NCBI GenBank assembly: GCA_903832475.1
Contig: CAILBQ010000309.1
Span: forward strand, 1-20,391
DNA length: 20,391 bases
Source: an uncultured Acidobacteriota bacterium
GTDB lineage: Bacteria > Acidobacteriota > Terriglobia > Terriglobales > Acidobacteriaceae
Direction: 5' to 3'
Part shown: in pieces, positions 1 through 6,733 of the stretch
How the letters are laid out: every line of letters starts with the position of its first letter
How positions within the stretch are numbered: the stretch's first letter is position 1
Made by a program: the position numbers and the translations under genes
The notes under the pieces: generated by a model
Told to the model about the DNA's origin: nothing
Seen by the model: only the letters and a program-made list of their open reading frames with translations
Databases searched by the model: none

Positions 1-781
1 TCTGGTCGATGCCGTTGGGGTTGTACAGGCCTCCGTCATATTCGGCGATTCCGACAATCAGGTAGCCGGCTTCGTGCATGAGGCGGGCGGTGTTCGAGCC
101 GACGTTGCCAAATCCCTGGACGATCACGCGGCAGCCTTCGCGCTGCATTTTGAGATAGCGCAGGCTTTCGTCGCACATCACCATCACGCCGCGGCCGGTG
201 GCTTCCTTGCGGCCGCGCGAGCCGCCAATGTTAAGAGGCTTGCCGGTGACCACAGAAGTAACGGTCTGGCGCATGTGCATGGAGTAGGTATCCATGATCC
301 AGGCCATCGTCTGCTCGTTGGTGTTGACGTCGGGGGCGGGGACGTCTTTCTCCGGCCCGATGAACTCGATGATTTCCGAAGTGTAGCGGCGGGTCATGCG
401 CTCCAGCTCGCCCTGGGACATGTTCCTGGGGTCGCAGATCACGCCGCCTTTGGCTCCGCCGAAGGGGATGTTGACCACGGCGCATTTCCAGGTCATCCAG
501 GAAGCGAGGGCGCGGACTTCGTCGAGCGTGACATCGGGGGCGTAGCGGATACCGCCTTTTCCTGGACCTCGCGCAACGGAGTGTTGCACGCGGTAGCCGG
601 TAAAGAGTTGAATCTTGCCATCGTCCATGTGGACGGGAAAATGCACGATGATTTCGCGCGAGGGGGAGCTGAGAACTTTCCAGAGACCTGGATCGAGGTT
701 CAGCTTGCGTGCTGCAAAGTCAAATCGGGCGCTCTGTGCTTCCCAGGGGTTGATCTCCTGCTCGAGCGTAATGGTTGCCAT
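1..781 (-). CDS. gdhA: Glu/Leu/Phe/Val dehydrogenase, probably NAD(P)-glutamate dehydrogenase (3' end beyond window)
   Basis: Oxidative deamination of glutamate to 2-oxoglutarate, or the reverse amination, in the cytoplasm. The frame is open from an ATG at 781 to the left edge, giving 260 residues of a family usually about 410-450 long. Visible motifs are GPGKGGIR (72-79), the catalytic-lysine motif PFGGAKGG (106-113, Lys111), DVPAPDVNT (146-154) and, entering the Rossmann domain, GFGNVG (223-228). GGAG at 791-794 (minus strand) lies 9 nt before the ATG and supports this start. The CCGGGG/CCCCGG arms at 806-811 and 822-827 would form a 6-bp hairpin in the 5' leader. The family is clear. Coenzyme preference and whether the enzyme is catabolic (GudB/RocG-like) or biosynthetic cannot be decided, so the symbol is nominal. 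Confidence 0.95.
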   Translation of the reverse strand, partial: MATITLEQEINPWEAQSARFDFAARKLNLDPGLWKVLSSPSREIIVHFPVHMDDGKIQLFTGYRVQHSVARGPGKGGIRYAPDVTLDEVRALASWMTWKCAVVNIPFGGAKGGVICDPRNMSQGELERMTRRYTSEIIEFIGPEKDVPAPDVNTNEQTMAWIMDTYSMHMRQTVTSVVTGKPLNIGGSRGRKEATGRGVMVMCDESLRYLKMQREGCRVIVQGFGNVGSNTARLMHEAGYLIVGIAEYDGGLYNPNGIDQ

Positions 782-1312
782 TTGAATACTCTCCACTTCA
801 TTGCACCGGGGAGATAGTGCGCCCCGGCGAGCAGCGTGTCACGGATTCTGATCTACATACTGTATCGGCGGAAATCCGACCGACTTACGACGCTACAGTC
901 TGTTGGACGCGTCTGCATGGTCTCCCGGTTCGGTAAATCGAACTGCGTTGGGCCATCTTGCTTTGCCCTCGTCGAAGCAGGTGCGGTTTGATCGCAAATG
1001 CCCGGCGGGGAAGATCGCAGTCACTTCTGTGCCCCGCCCGGGAACCGGCTGCTCCGGGAAAGGCTATGGTTGCTTCGTCTGACAGGTACCCCGGCCAAAC
1101 CCTGATGAGTCTAGGCAGCCGACACAAGCCCGTCAACACCACTTTGGTCTATTTTGATGACCCGGATGGTACTGTGCCAGAACGGGCCATGGATAACCCC
1201 AGTGTCCCTCAACGGGATTACAGGCGGGTAAAGTCATGCCGGGCCATTGTCAGTGTCCAGCGCAATGGGTAGAGAGGTAGCGCGGGTTTTTCGATTTGCC
1301 TCCCGATGCTGC
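782..1312. other. Long intergenic region without a recognised gene
   Basis: About 530 bases between the gdh start and the stop of the Nif3-like gene. Short open frames exist on both strands (for example 885-1142 minus and 958-1272 plus), but their products are rich in Arg/Pro/Ser, match no family I recognise and have no convincing ribosome binding site. The part next to 781 must hold the gdh promoter and leader, including the GC hairpin at 806-827 and a small palindrome TACA-TAC-TGTA near 863-873. A degraded gene or an unlisted RNA cannot be excluded. Confidence 0.5.
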
Positions 1313-2317
1313 CTAGCGACTGGCCCTTGGCGAAGTCTTTTTGACTGGAGCATGTCCGGTTTCGGTGCGGGTGGGAACGCTTTCCGGGGTCCAGTAGGGC
1401 TCTCCGGCGGGGATGAAGTCGATTTTCATGCCCGGGAAGAGCGGACCGAGCCACTTGGCGCAGGTGTTCATGCCGGCTTCTTCAGACAGCGTGTGGCCGA
1501 GGATGATCAGCGCCTTTTTTCGGCCCTGAAGCTGCGCATCGCGCGCGTACAAGATGGTTTCCCACTCCGGGGCTTCGCCAATCACCAGCACCTGGACATC
1601 GTCGCGCTCAAGCGCCTTGACGTGCTTGGCCTCGCCGGAGGCACCAGGAGCGTAAGCCACTTTGGTCACCTTCATCGAAGGGTCGCCGACGATGCGGATG
1701 GCGCGGGCATGGAACCGGCGCTTGAGATCCAGGGCCAGGAACTGCAGCGTGGTTTCGGGCAAAGTAAAGAAGAAGCCCTGTTCGCCGGCCGGGCCGGGAT
1801 TTTGGTAGGCCTTCCATCCCGACTGGGCGACGAAGCCTTCGGCGATTCCGTCTGGCCGGCGGAGGTGCCAGGTGTCGTGAAAACGCCACAGGACCAGATG
1901 ATGCTCCCGGATGTAGGCCAGCTTTTCCTGGTAGACGGGATCATTCAGGAACATCGCTGGGTCGTCAAGGTGGTTGTAGAAGGTTGGCTCGTGGGTGACG
2001 ATGAGGTTGTCGCCGGCGGTGACCGCCTTGCGCAGGACTTCCATGGTGGGGGAGAAGGTGGTGGCGATGCCGGTGACGGGGGTGGCGGGGTCGCCGGCCT
2101 TGATGGTGTCGACCGTATTGGGCGGGAGAGTGGCGCCTGTGGCTTGGACGATGCGAGCGATCGCTTGAGATGCAGTCGGGGCTTCGGCGGCGGTGGGGGC
2201 TGGCGACGGCGCGGCCTGTGTCGATGGCGCGGCTTGGCCGACTGCCGCGACGGCAGAGAGTACTGCCAGGAGGAAGGCGATTCTGTGCGAGGATAGCGAG
2301 ACGCGTGATTGTCGCAT
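1313..2317 (-). CDS. Exported Nif3/DUF34-like dinuclear-metal protein
   Basis: A 334-residue member of the Nif3 (YbgI/DUF34) fold family, hexameric metal-binding proteins of uncertain reaction that are normally cytoplasmic. This one begins with a signal peptide: Arg/His-rich n-region, hydrophobic LLAVLSAVAAVG (16-27), then AQA-type cleavage and a Pro/Ala-rich linker to about residue 50. Metal-site motifs are recognisable: THEP (108-111), HDTWH (147-151) and GHTLSE (274-279). Their spacing matches the known YbgI ligands (His-His, Asp, His-x3-Glu), but the second His of the first pair is Glu110. The ATG at 2317 is chosen because the longer open frame upstream runs through the divergent gene and is not protein-like. 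It diverges from the membrane protein starting at 2360. Family is likely; substrate and function are unknown. Confidence 0.8.
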   Translation of the reverse strand: MRQSRVSLSSHRIAFLLAVLSAVAAVGQAAPSTQAAPSPAPTAAEAPTASQAIARIVQATGATLPPNTVDTIKAGDPATPVTGIATTFSPTMEVLRKAVTAGDNLIVTHEPTFYNHLDDPAMFLNDPVYQEKLAYIREHHLVLWRFHDTWHLRRPDGIAEGFVAQSGWKAYQNPGPAGEQGFFFTLPETTLQFLALDLKRRFHARAIRIVGDPSMKVTKVAYAPGASGEAKHVKALERDDVQVLVIGEAPEWETILYARDAQLQGRKKALIILGHTLSEEAGMNTCAKWLGPLFPGMKIDFIPAGEPYWTPESVPTRTETGHAPVKKTSPRASR

Positions 2318-2359
2318 GGACCACTCTACCAAGGGGAAGAGGCGGAGAAAAGTGAGGGG

Positions 2360-3082
2360 ATGATGACGCATCCTGAGTGGGCAATTTACCTGCGGATCCT
2401 GCTGGCGCTGCACATCGCCGGAGGAGTCGTTGCATTTGTCTGTGCGCCGGTGGCCTTGATCAGCGCCAAGGGCGGAAAGACACATCGCCGCTGGGGAAAG
2501 ATTTATTTCTGGGGAATGGCGGATGTGGCGGTGACGGCAATGATTTTGTCGCTGGCGCTGCCCATATTCTTTCTGGCCATGGTGGCGGTGTTCAGCTTTT
2601 ATGCGGCGTTCTATGCGTATCGGATTTTGTTCCTGAAGGACTTGTACAAAGGCGGACGACCGAAGGCGGTCGACTGGATCGCGGCAGGGATCACGGTGGT
2701 ATCGAGCTTGCTGTTGCTCGTGTCGGGGTTTCTGTTCCCCTACCGGATGCATGTGGGCGTGATTCACGTGGCGGGGCATGCGATCAGCATCGTCTCGGTC
2801 GTGTTTGGGATCATCGGCATACGCCTGGGAGTGGGCTCGCTGATGAGCTTTTTGAAACCATCCAAGGAGAAGATGTTCTGGTGGTTCGATCACATGCAGG
2901 GCATGATGGCCAGCTATATTGCGGCGATGACGGCGTTTTCGGCGGTCAATCTTTCGCACTGGTTTGGCGCGGCGTGGTGGGTGTGGCTGTGGCCGACGAT
3001 TCTGGGGGTTCCGATGATCTCGCTGTGGACCCGGTACTACAAGAAGAAATTCGCGCCCAAACGAGCCACTCAGGCCGCGTAA
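2360..3082 (+). CDS. DUF2306-like multi-pass membrane protein
   Basis: A 240-residue integral membrane protein with about six or seven hydrophobic helices (roughly residues 10-34, 50-68, 70-90, 108-127, 135-158, 180-197, 203-222). An early helix is followed by a basic loop THRRWGKIYFWG (41-52), the pattern I associate with DUF2306 proteins. It ends in a Lys/Arg-rich cytoplasmic tail. The function of the family is not established. The ATG at 2360 (or the adjacent one at 2363) follows GTGAGGGG at 2352-2359. An in-frame ATG at 2309 would overlap the start of the divergent Nif3-like gene and adds a hydrophilic stretch before the first helix, so the shorter start is preferred. Membrane nature is sure; the family name is tentative. 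Confidence 0.75.
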   Translation: MMTHPEWAIYLRILLALHIAGGVVAFVCAPVALISAKGGKTHRRWGKIYFWGMADVAVTAMILSLALPIFFLAMVAVFSFYAAFYAYRILFLKDLYKGGRPKAVDWIAAGITVVSSLLLLVSGFLFPYRMHVGVIHVAGHAISIVSVVFGIIGIRLGVGSLMSFLKPSKEKMFWWFDHMQGMMASYIAAMTAFSAVNLSHWFGAAWWVWLWPTILGVPMISLWTRYYKKKFAPKRATQAA

Positions 3083-3093
3083 ACGTACTAGGT

Positions 3094-3130
3094 GCTAGCA
3101 GACGCGCATCCCTCCTGGATGCTGCTTAGC
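3094..3130. repeat. Inverted repeat between DUF2306-like gene and trpE
   Basis: GCATCC (3106-3111), a 5-nt loop, then GGATGC (3117-3122). Outer arms GCTAGCA (3094-3100) and TGCTTAGC (3123-3130) pair with one bulged T; a 5-nt bulge separates inner and outer stems. No T-run follows, so it is not a standard terminator. It could be a processing site, a leader structure of trpE, or a weak terminator. No Trp-rich leader peptide is visible, so there is no evidence for classical attenuation. Confidence 0.4.
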
Positions 3131-3156
3131 CCGCCAACCTTTACACTTGGCTAGTC

Positions 3157-4698
3157 ATGTCGAATGCTGAGTTGATTCAACCTTCCCGCAAGGAATTTCT
3201 GGCGCTGGCCAAAACGCACACGCTGGTCCCGGTCTATCGCACGCTGACGGCCGACCTGGAGACGCCGGTTTCGGCGTTCTTGCGGGCGGCGTGGGAGTCG
3301 CCGGAGTGCTTTCTGCTGGAAAGCGTGGAAAACGGCGAGCAGGTGGGGCGGTACACGTTCATCGGGCTGAATCCGTACAAGCGAATTGTGTCGCGGGGGC
3401 GGCGGGTCACCATTTCTGAAGGGAAAAAGACGGTCGAAATCGAAGGCGACGTGTTTGCCGTGCTGCGGGAGGCGTTGAGCGGGCACACGCCGGCGCGGCT
3501 GGCGGGGCTGCCTCCCTTCACCGCCGGCGCAGTCGGTTTCCTGAGCTACGATGTCGTCCGGCAGATCGAGAAGCTGCCCGCGACGGCGAAGGATGAGCTG
3601 CACGTCCCCGACGCCTGCCTGCTGTTCTTTGACGAGGTCCTGGCGTTTGACCACGTGCGCAAGGAGATTCACCTGGTGGTGACGGCGGATGTCACTCTAC
3701 AGTCGGCAACGGCCGCGCATGCGGATGCGGTGAAGCGCCTGCGGAGGCTGGAGAAGCGGCTGGCGCGGCCGCTGCCCAAACTACCTCGGCCCAAAAAGTC
3801 GGGAAAAGCCAAGCTCAAGGTGACGCATCGCACGCGCAAGAAGGACTACCTTGCGGCCGTCGAAACGATTCGCGAGTACATCCGCGCAGGAGACATCTTC
3901 CAGGCGGTGTTGTCGCAGCGGCTGGATGTTGAGCCTGACGTCGATCCGTTTGCGGTGTACCGGGCACTGCGCATCGTCAATCCGTCGCCGTACATGTACT
4001 TTCTGCGCGTGACGCCGGATGGCGCTGCGAAGAAAGGAAGCGACGGATCTGGGCGGCTCGAGGTCGCCGGGTCTTCGCCGGAGCTGCTGGTGCGCGTCAG
4101 CCAGACGAAGGACAGCAGCAAGGTTGAATACCGTCCGATTGCCGGGACGCGCAAGCGAAGTTCCGATCTAGAGAAGGACGACGCGCTGGCGGCCGAGATG
4201 CTGGCCGATGAGAAAGAGCGATCCGAGCACGTGATGCTGGTCGACCTGGGCCGCAATGACGTGGGCCGGGTGAGCCAGTACGGCAGTGTGCAGGTGGACA
4301 AGCTGATGTTTGTCGAGCGCTACAGCCACGTGATGCATCTGGTGAGCGCCATCCATGGGACGCTGCGGCCGGAATTGAGCGCAGTGGATGCGCTGCGCGC
4401 CTGCTTCCCTGCAGGCACACTGTCGGGGGCTCCCAAGGTGCGGGCGATGGAGATCATCGAAGAGCTGGAGCCGGCGCGGCGCGGCGTCTATGGCGGCGCG
4501 GTGTTGTACGCCGATTTTTCGGGCAATCTCGACTCGTGCATCACCATCCGGTCGATGGTGGCACAGGACGGGGTGGGGCATATCCAGGCTGGGGCGGGAA
4601 TCGTCGCCGATTCAGTCCCCGAGGCGGAATACCAGGAATGCCTGAACAAAGCGCAGGCAGTGCTGAGAGCGATTGAGCGGGCGCGAGCTGGGGTGTAG
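3157..4698 (+). CDS. trpE: Anthranilate synthase component I (TrpE)
   Basis: Chorismate plus ammonia or glutamine-derived nitrogen to anthranilate, the first committed step of tryptophan synthesis; cytoplasmic. The 513-residue length is typical. The N-terminal allosteric domain carries LLES (53-56), the motif where tryptophan binds for feedback inhibition. The C-terminal chorismate-binding domain shows NPSPYMYF (275-282), GSSPE (305-309), PIAGTR (327-332), LVDLGRNDVGRV (361-372) and FPAGTLSGAPK (417-427). A short hydrophilic insert rich in Gly/Lys/Ser (about 288-300) sits between two core strands. No trpG or other trp gene adjoins it: the next gene is convergent, so the glutaminase subunit must be encoded elsewhere. 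The ATG at 3157 has no obvious Shine-Dalgarno sequence. PabB is the main alternative, but LLES and overall fit favour TrpE. Confidence 0.95.
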   Translation: MSNAELIQPSRKEFLALAKTHTLVPVYRTLTADLETPVSAFLRAAWESPECFLLESVENGEQVGRYTFIGLNPYKRIVSRGRRVTISEGKKTVEIEGDVFAVLREALSGHTPARLAGLPPFTAGAVGFLSYDVVRQIEKLPATAKDELHVPDACLLFFDEVLAFDHVRKEIHLVVTADVTLQSATAAHADAVKRLRRLEKRLARPLPKLPRPKKSGKAKLKVTHRTRKKDYLAAVETIREYIRAGDIFQAVLSQRLDVEPDVDPFAVYRALRIVNPSPYMYFLRVTPDGAAKKGSDGSGRLEVAGSSPELLVRVSQTKDSSKVEYRPIAGTRKRSSDLEKDDALAAEMLADEKERSEHVMLVDLGRNDVGRVSQYGSVQVDKLMFVERYSHVMHLVSAIHGTLRPELSAVDALRACFPAGTLSGAPKVRAMEIIEELEPARRGVYGGAVLYADFSGNLDSCITIRSMVAQDGVGHIQAGAGIVADSVPEAEYQECLNKAQAVLRAIERARAGV

Positions 4699-4745
4699 GA
4701 GTCCAAGATGAATAAGCCAGCAGGATTCGAGCTGGCATTGCAGTT

Positions 4746-4784
4746 TCCCACCCTTGTCGCGGTGAAGCTGCGACAAGGATGGGG
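4746..4784. repeat. REP-like intergenic palindromic unit after trpE
   Basis: CCTTGTCGC (4752-4760) and GCGACAAGG (4770-4778) form a perfect 9-bp stem around a 9-nt loop. After one mismatch (C4751/A4779) the stem continues with CCCA (4747-4750) against TGGG (4780-4783). It lies 47 bases past the trpE stop, between convergent genes, with no T-run. Placement and form resemble dispersed palindromic units. I see only this one copy in the window, so its repetitive nature is inference. It may help terminate or protect the trpE message. Confidence 0.5.
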
Positions 4785-4838
4785 CACCCAGTTCAGTTAG
4801 TCATGAAGGAGTGCTCGTAGCCAGGGGGAAGTCTCGGT

Positions 4839-6275
4839 CTATGGGGTGTGCAGGTAGCGGCTGGCGAATTGGATGAAGGTGGGCCAGTTGGGGGCGGGGG
4901 TGTGGCCCTGGGTGTGCTGGCGGTAGGCGAGGTCGCCATTGAGGAGTGGTGTTTCGATGGGAGGGAATTCGGTGGCGCCGAGGTCTTTTTTGCCGAGGAG
5001 TTTGTAGACCGGGCCGGCAGCGGCCTCGGCCATGAACATGCCGCGGGCGTCGACCCAGCCGTCTCCCTGCGTGGCTCCGGCGCCGATGAAGAGCGGACGC
5101 GGAGCAACCAGCGCGATCAGTTCATGCGAATCGACGGGCAGGTCGCTGGCATGGAGCGGGCCAGCGTATTGGATGAAGTTACCGGCCAGCCAGTGGTATT
5201 CGCCGGAGGCAGCTACATTTTCGAGTTCTTCGCCCCAGTGGCGGCGGTAGAGAGCCGCGCCGCCGGCTCCAGACGAGCTGATGTAGCCGATGGCAAAGCG
5301 CGGGTCGTAGGCCATGGTGACCAGCGAGGCTTTGCCGTAGCGGGAGTGGCCGGTGATGCCCACCTCTTTTGCGTTGACGGCCTTGTCGGTTTCAAAATAA
5401 TCGAGAGCCCGGCTGGCTCCCCAGGCCCACGCGCGCAAGGCCCCCCAGTCGTCAGGCTTGCGCGACTGGCCATGGTTGACCAAGCCGATGATGCCTTCGG
5501 TGAGCCCTGCGCCGTTGTCTGCCTGGACCGTGGTGGGAATGATTTCCGCGTATCCCCAGCCCTTGGCAAGAAGCTGCTGCTGCCAGGTAGGACCGGTTTC
5601 CTTGGGCATGGCAAAGTTGGGAAAGCGCTTCATCATGGCGGCCATGAACGCGGGATCAAAGCTGAACTGCATGATGACCGGCACGGGGCCCTTGGCGTTC
5701 GCAGGAGTGGACAAGGTAAGCGCGATGTCGACTTTGATCTTCGGATAGGCCGAGTTGTCGACGTGGCCGACCAGCTTCTTGGTGACGATGTCAAAGTCGC
5801 CGTTCTTTTCGGTCGCTGTGCTAACCACTTCCCATTTCACCGACGGCACGTTGGCGGGCTGGCGGCCGTAGACGTCGCGGTCAAAGAATTCAACGATTTC
5901 AGGCCTGCGCTGCTTCCACCATTCTTCCGCCGTGGTAACTTTCTTGCCGTCGTTCAGGATGAGCGGGTCGGGGAGGCTGGGCGTTGGATTGGCCTTCGAT
6001 TCGTCGTAATTGGCGGCGTTCGGAGCCTTGGGGTCGTTGCCGTTGGCGCCTTCCCGGATGGTCTTGATGCCGAGTTGGTCTTTGAGGTGCTGGTAGTCCG
6101 CCTCCGTTGCCTTCTGAATCGCGATCTGTTCGGGAGTCGGCTCGAATTTGGGGGCTGGAGCCGGTGCGGGCGCCGGCGCAGCTGTCTGGCCCTGGGCGGA
6201 CCGTGTTGCGAAAACAGCGGTAGCCAACGCGATCACGATCAGGCAGAGGAGAGAAAGGCGTGGAACTGGGCGCAC
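4839..6275 (-). CDS. Secreted CE15-like glucuronoyl (4-O-methyl-glucuronoyl methyl) esterase
   Basis: A 478-residue alpha/beta hydrolase of carbohydrate esterase family 15, whose members cleave ester bonds between lignin alcohols and glucuronic acid on xylan. A signal peptide occupies 1-30 (hydrophobic 9-23, cleavage near AQGQ), followed by a (Pro-Ala) linker at 33-42. Family features are EEWWKQRRPEI near 117-127, DVYGRQP (134-140), the nucleophile motif GHSRYGKA with Ser311 (309-316), the SSSGAGG loop (333-339), YRRHWGE (343-349) and the catalytic His458 in QGHTPAPNW (456-464). The canonical Glu about 23 residues after the nucleophile is Ser334; the acid may be Asp405 or Asp409 in the GDGWVD loop, as in some bacterial members. 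The GTG at 6275 is chosen because AAGGAG lies 5 nt upstream and it starts the signal peptide; a longer frame to 6485 exists. Divergent from the TonB receptor. Confidence 0.85.
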   Translation of the reverse strand: MRPVPRLSLLCLIVIALATAVFATRSAQGQTAAPAPAPAPAPKFEPTPEQIAIQKATEADYQHLKDQLGIKTIREGANGNDPKAPNAANYDESKANPTPSLPDPLILNDGKKVTTAEEWWKQRRPEIVEFFDRDVYGRQPANVPSVKWEVVSTATEKNGDFDIVTKKLVGHVDNSAYPKIKVDIALTLSTPANAKGPVPVIMQFSFDPAFMAAMMKRFPNFAMPKETGPTWQQQLLAKGWGYAEIIPTTVQADNGAGLTEGIIGLVNHGQSRKPDDWGALRAWAWGASRALDYFETDKAVNAKEVGITGHSRYGKASLVTMAYDPRFAIGYISSSGAGGAALYRRHWGEELENVAASGEYHWLAGNFIQYAGPLHASDLPVDSHELIALVAPRPLFIGAGATQGDGWVDARGMFMAEAAAGPVYKLLGKKDLGATEFPPIETPLLNGDLAYRQHTQGHTPAPNWPTFIQFASRYLHTP

Positions 6276-6301
6276 GGTGACTCCTTGACGTTGGGACTTT
6301 T

Positions 6302-6314
6302 TTCGAGTCTCGAA
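6302..6314. promoter_or_regulatory. Perfect 13-bp palindrome, possible operator of the CE15 gene
   Basis: TTCGAG-T-CTCGAA reads identically on both strands apart from the central base. It sits between the candidate -10 of the CE15 gene and its GTG start, roughly 27 bases upstream of the start, where a bound repressor would block transcription. No regulator gene lies nearby, and the palindrome is GC-balanced and short, so chance cannot be excluded. Confidence 0.4.
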
Positions 6315-6328
6315 CGAATAACAGCGGA

Positions 6329-6358
6329 AGCATACCTGCAGCGCGCGGAGTTTGACAA
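6329..6358 (-). promoter_or_regulatory. Candidate sigma70-type promoter of the CE15 gene
   Basis: On the minus strand TTGTCA (6358-6353) and TATGCT (6334-6329) are separated by 18 bases, a reasonable -35/-10 pair. This would start transcription near 6320, leaving a leader of about 45 bases that contains the 6302-6314 palindrome and the AAGGAG site. Read by eye only. Confidence 0.4.
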
Positions 6359-6490
6359 TGACAGCTTCGAACACGGCCATCGGAGGAGTGATTTCAGAGC
6401 ACAGCAGGGAGACAAGTGGATGCAAATTGCAACTCAGGCAACGAAATTCGCGCTGCAAACCGAGGGCAGGCAGAGAAGAATTCACCCGGC

Positions 6491-6565
6491 ATTCAACGAA
6501 AACTTCATTTCTTCGTAGATTAAACGGCAGGATTCAATAGATACTGCTGGTATTGAATCGTTCAA
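6491..6565. promoter_or_regulatory. Cluster of ATTCAA/TTGAAT half-sites upstream of the TonB receptor
   Basis: GATTCAATA (6531-6539) and TATTGAATC (6551-6559) are perfect 9-bp inverted arms 11 bases apart, putting arm centres two helical turns from each other. The right arm overlaps a second palindrome, TTGAA-TCG-TTCAA (6553-6565), and another ATTCAA lies at 6491-6496. The rest of the 458-base gap between the divergent CE15 and receptor starts shows no gene. The arrangement fits a dimeric regulator binding site or an RNA hairpin in a long leader. Confidence 0.45.
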
Positions 6566-6720
6566 GATCTGCATTTTTGGTGCAAGAACTCTTCAAACTG
6601 CTGCCGTTTTGCGTCTCCTGCAAGCGCGCGGCGGGTTCGAATCGCTTTTTTCTTCCTTTGTCCCACCGGATCGCCGCATCATAAGGGCGACAATCAATTC
6701 CCAAACATGCAATTTCATCT

Positions 6721-6725
6721 GGAGG
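6721..6725 (+). promoter_or_regulatory. Ribosome binding site fixing the TonB receptor start
   Basis: GGAGG lies 8 bases before the ATG at 6734. This selects 6734 over the in-frame ATG at 6707, and the resulting protein starts with Met-Lys and a Lys/Arg-rich signal-peptide n-region. Confidence 0.8.
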
Positions 6726-6733
6726 CAATACCT

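Noticed and set aside
1247..2296. 349-codon plus-strand frame opposite the Nif3-like gene
   Set aside because: Gly/Arg-rich antisense product without motifs; Nif3 metal-site motifs lie on the other strand.
2318..2959. N-terminal extension of the Nif3-like open frame
   Set aside because: Runs antisense through the DUF2306-like gene and gives a His/Arg/Gln-rich sequence; the signal peptide begins at 2317.
4848..6518. 556-codon plus-strand frame opposite the CE15 gene
   Set aside because: Antisense shadow; the minus-strand product has a signal peptide and CE15 motifs with a good ribosome binding site.
6630..6652. tRNA T-arm-like GGTTCGAATC near the receptor promoter
   Set aside because: Flanking bases do not form the 5-bp T-stem and no acceptor or anticodon arms can be built, so it is neither a tRNA nor a convincing att remnant.
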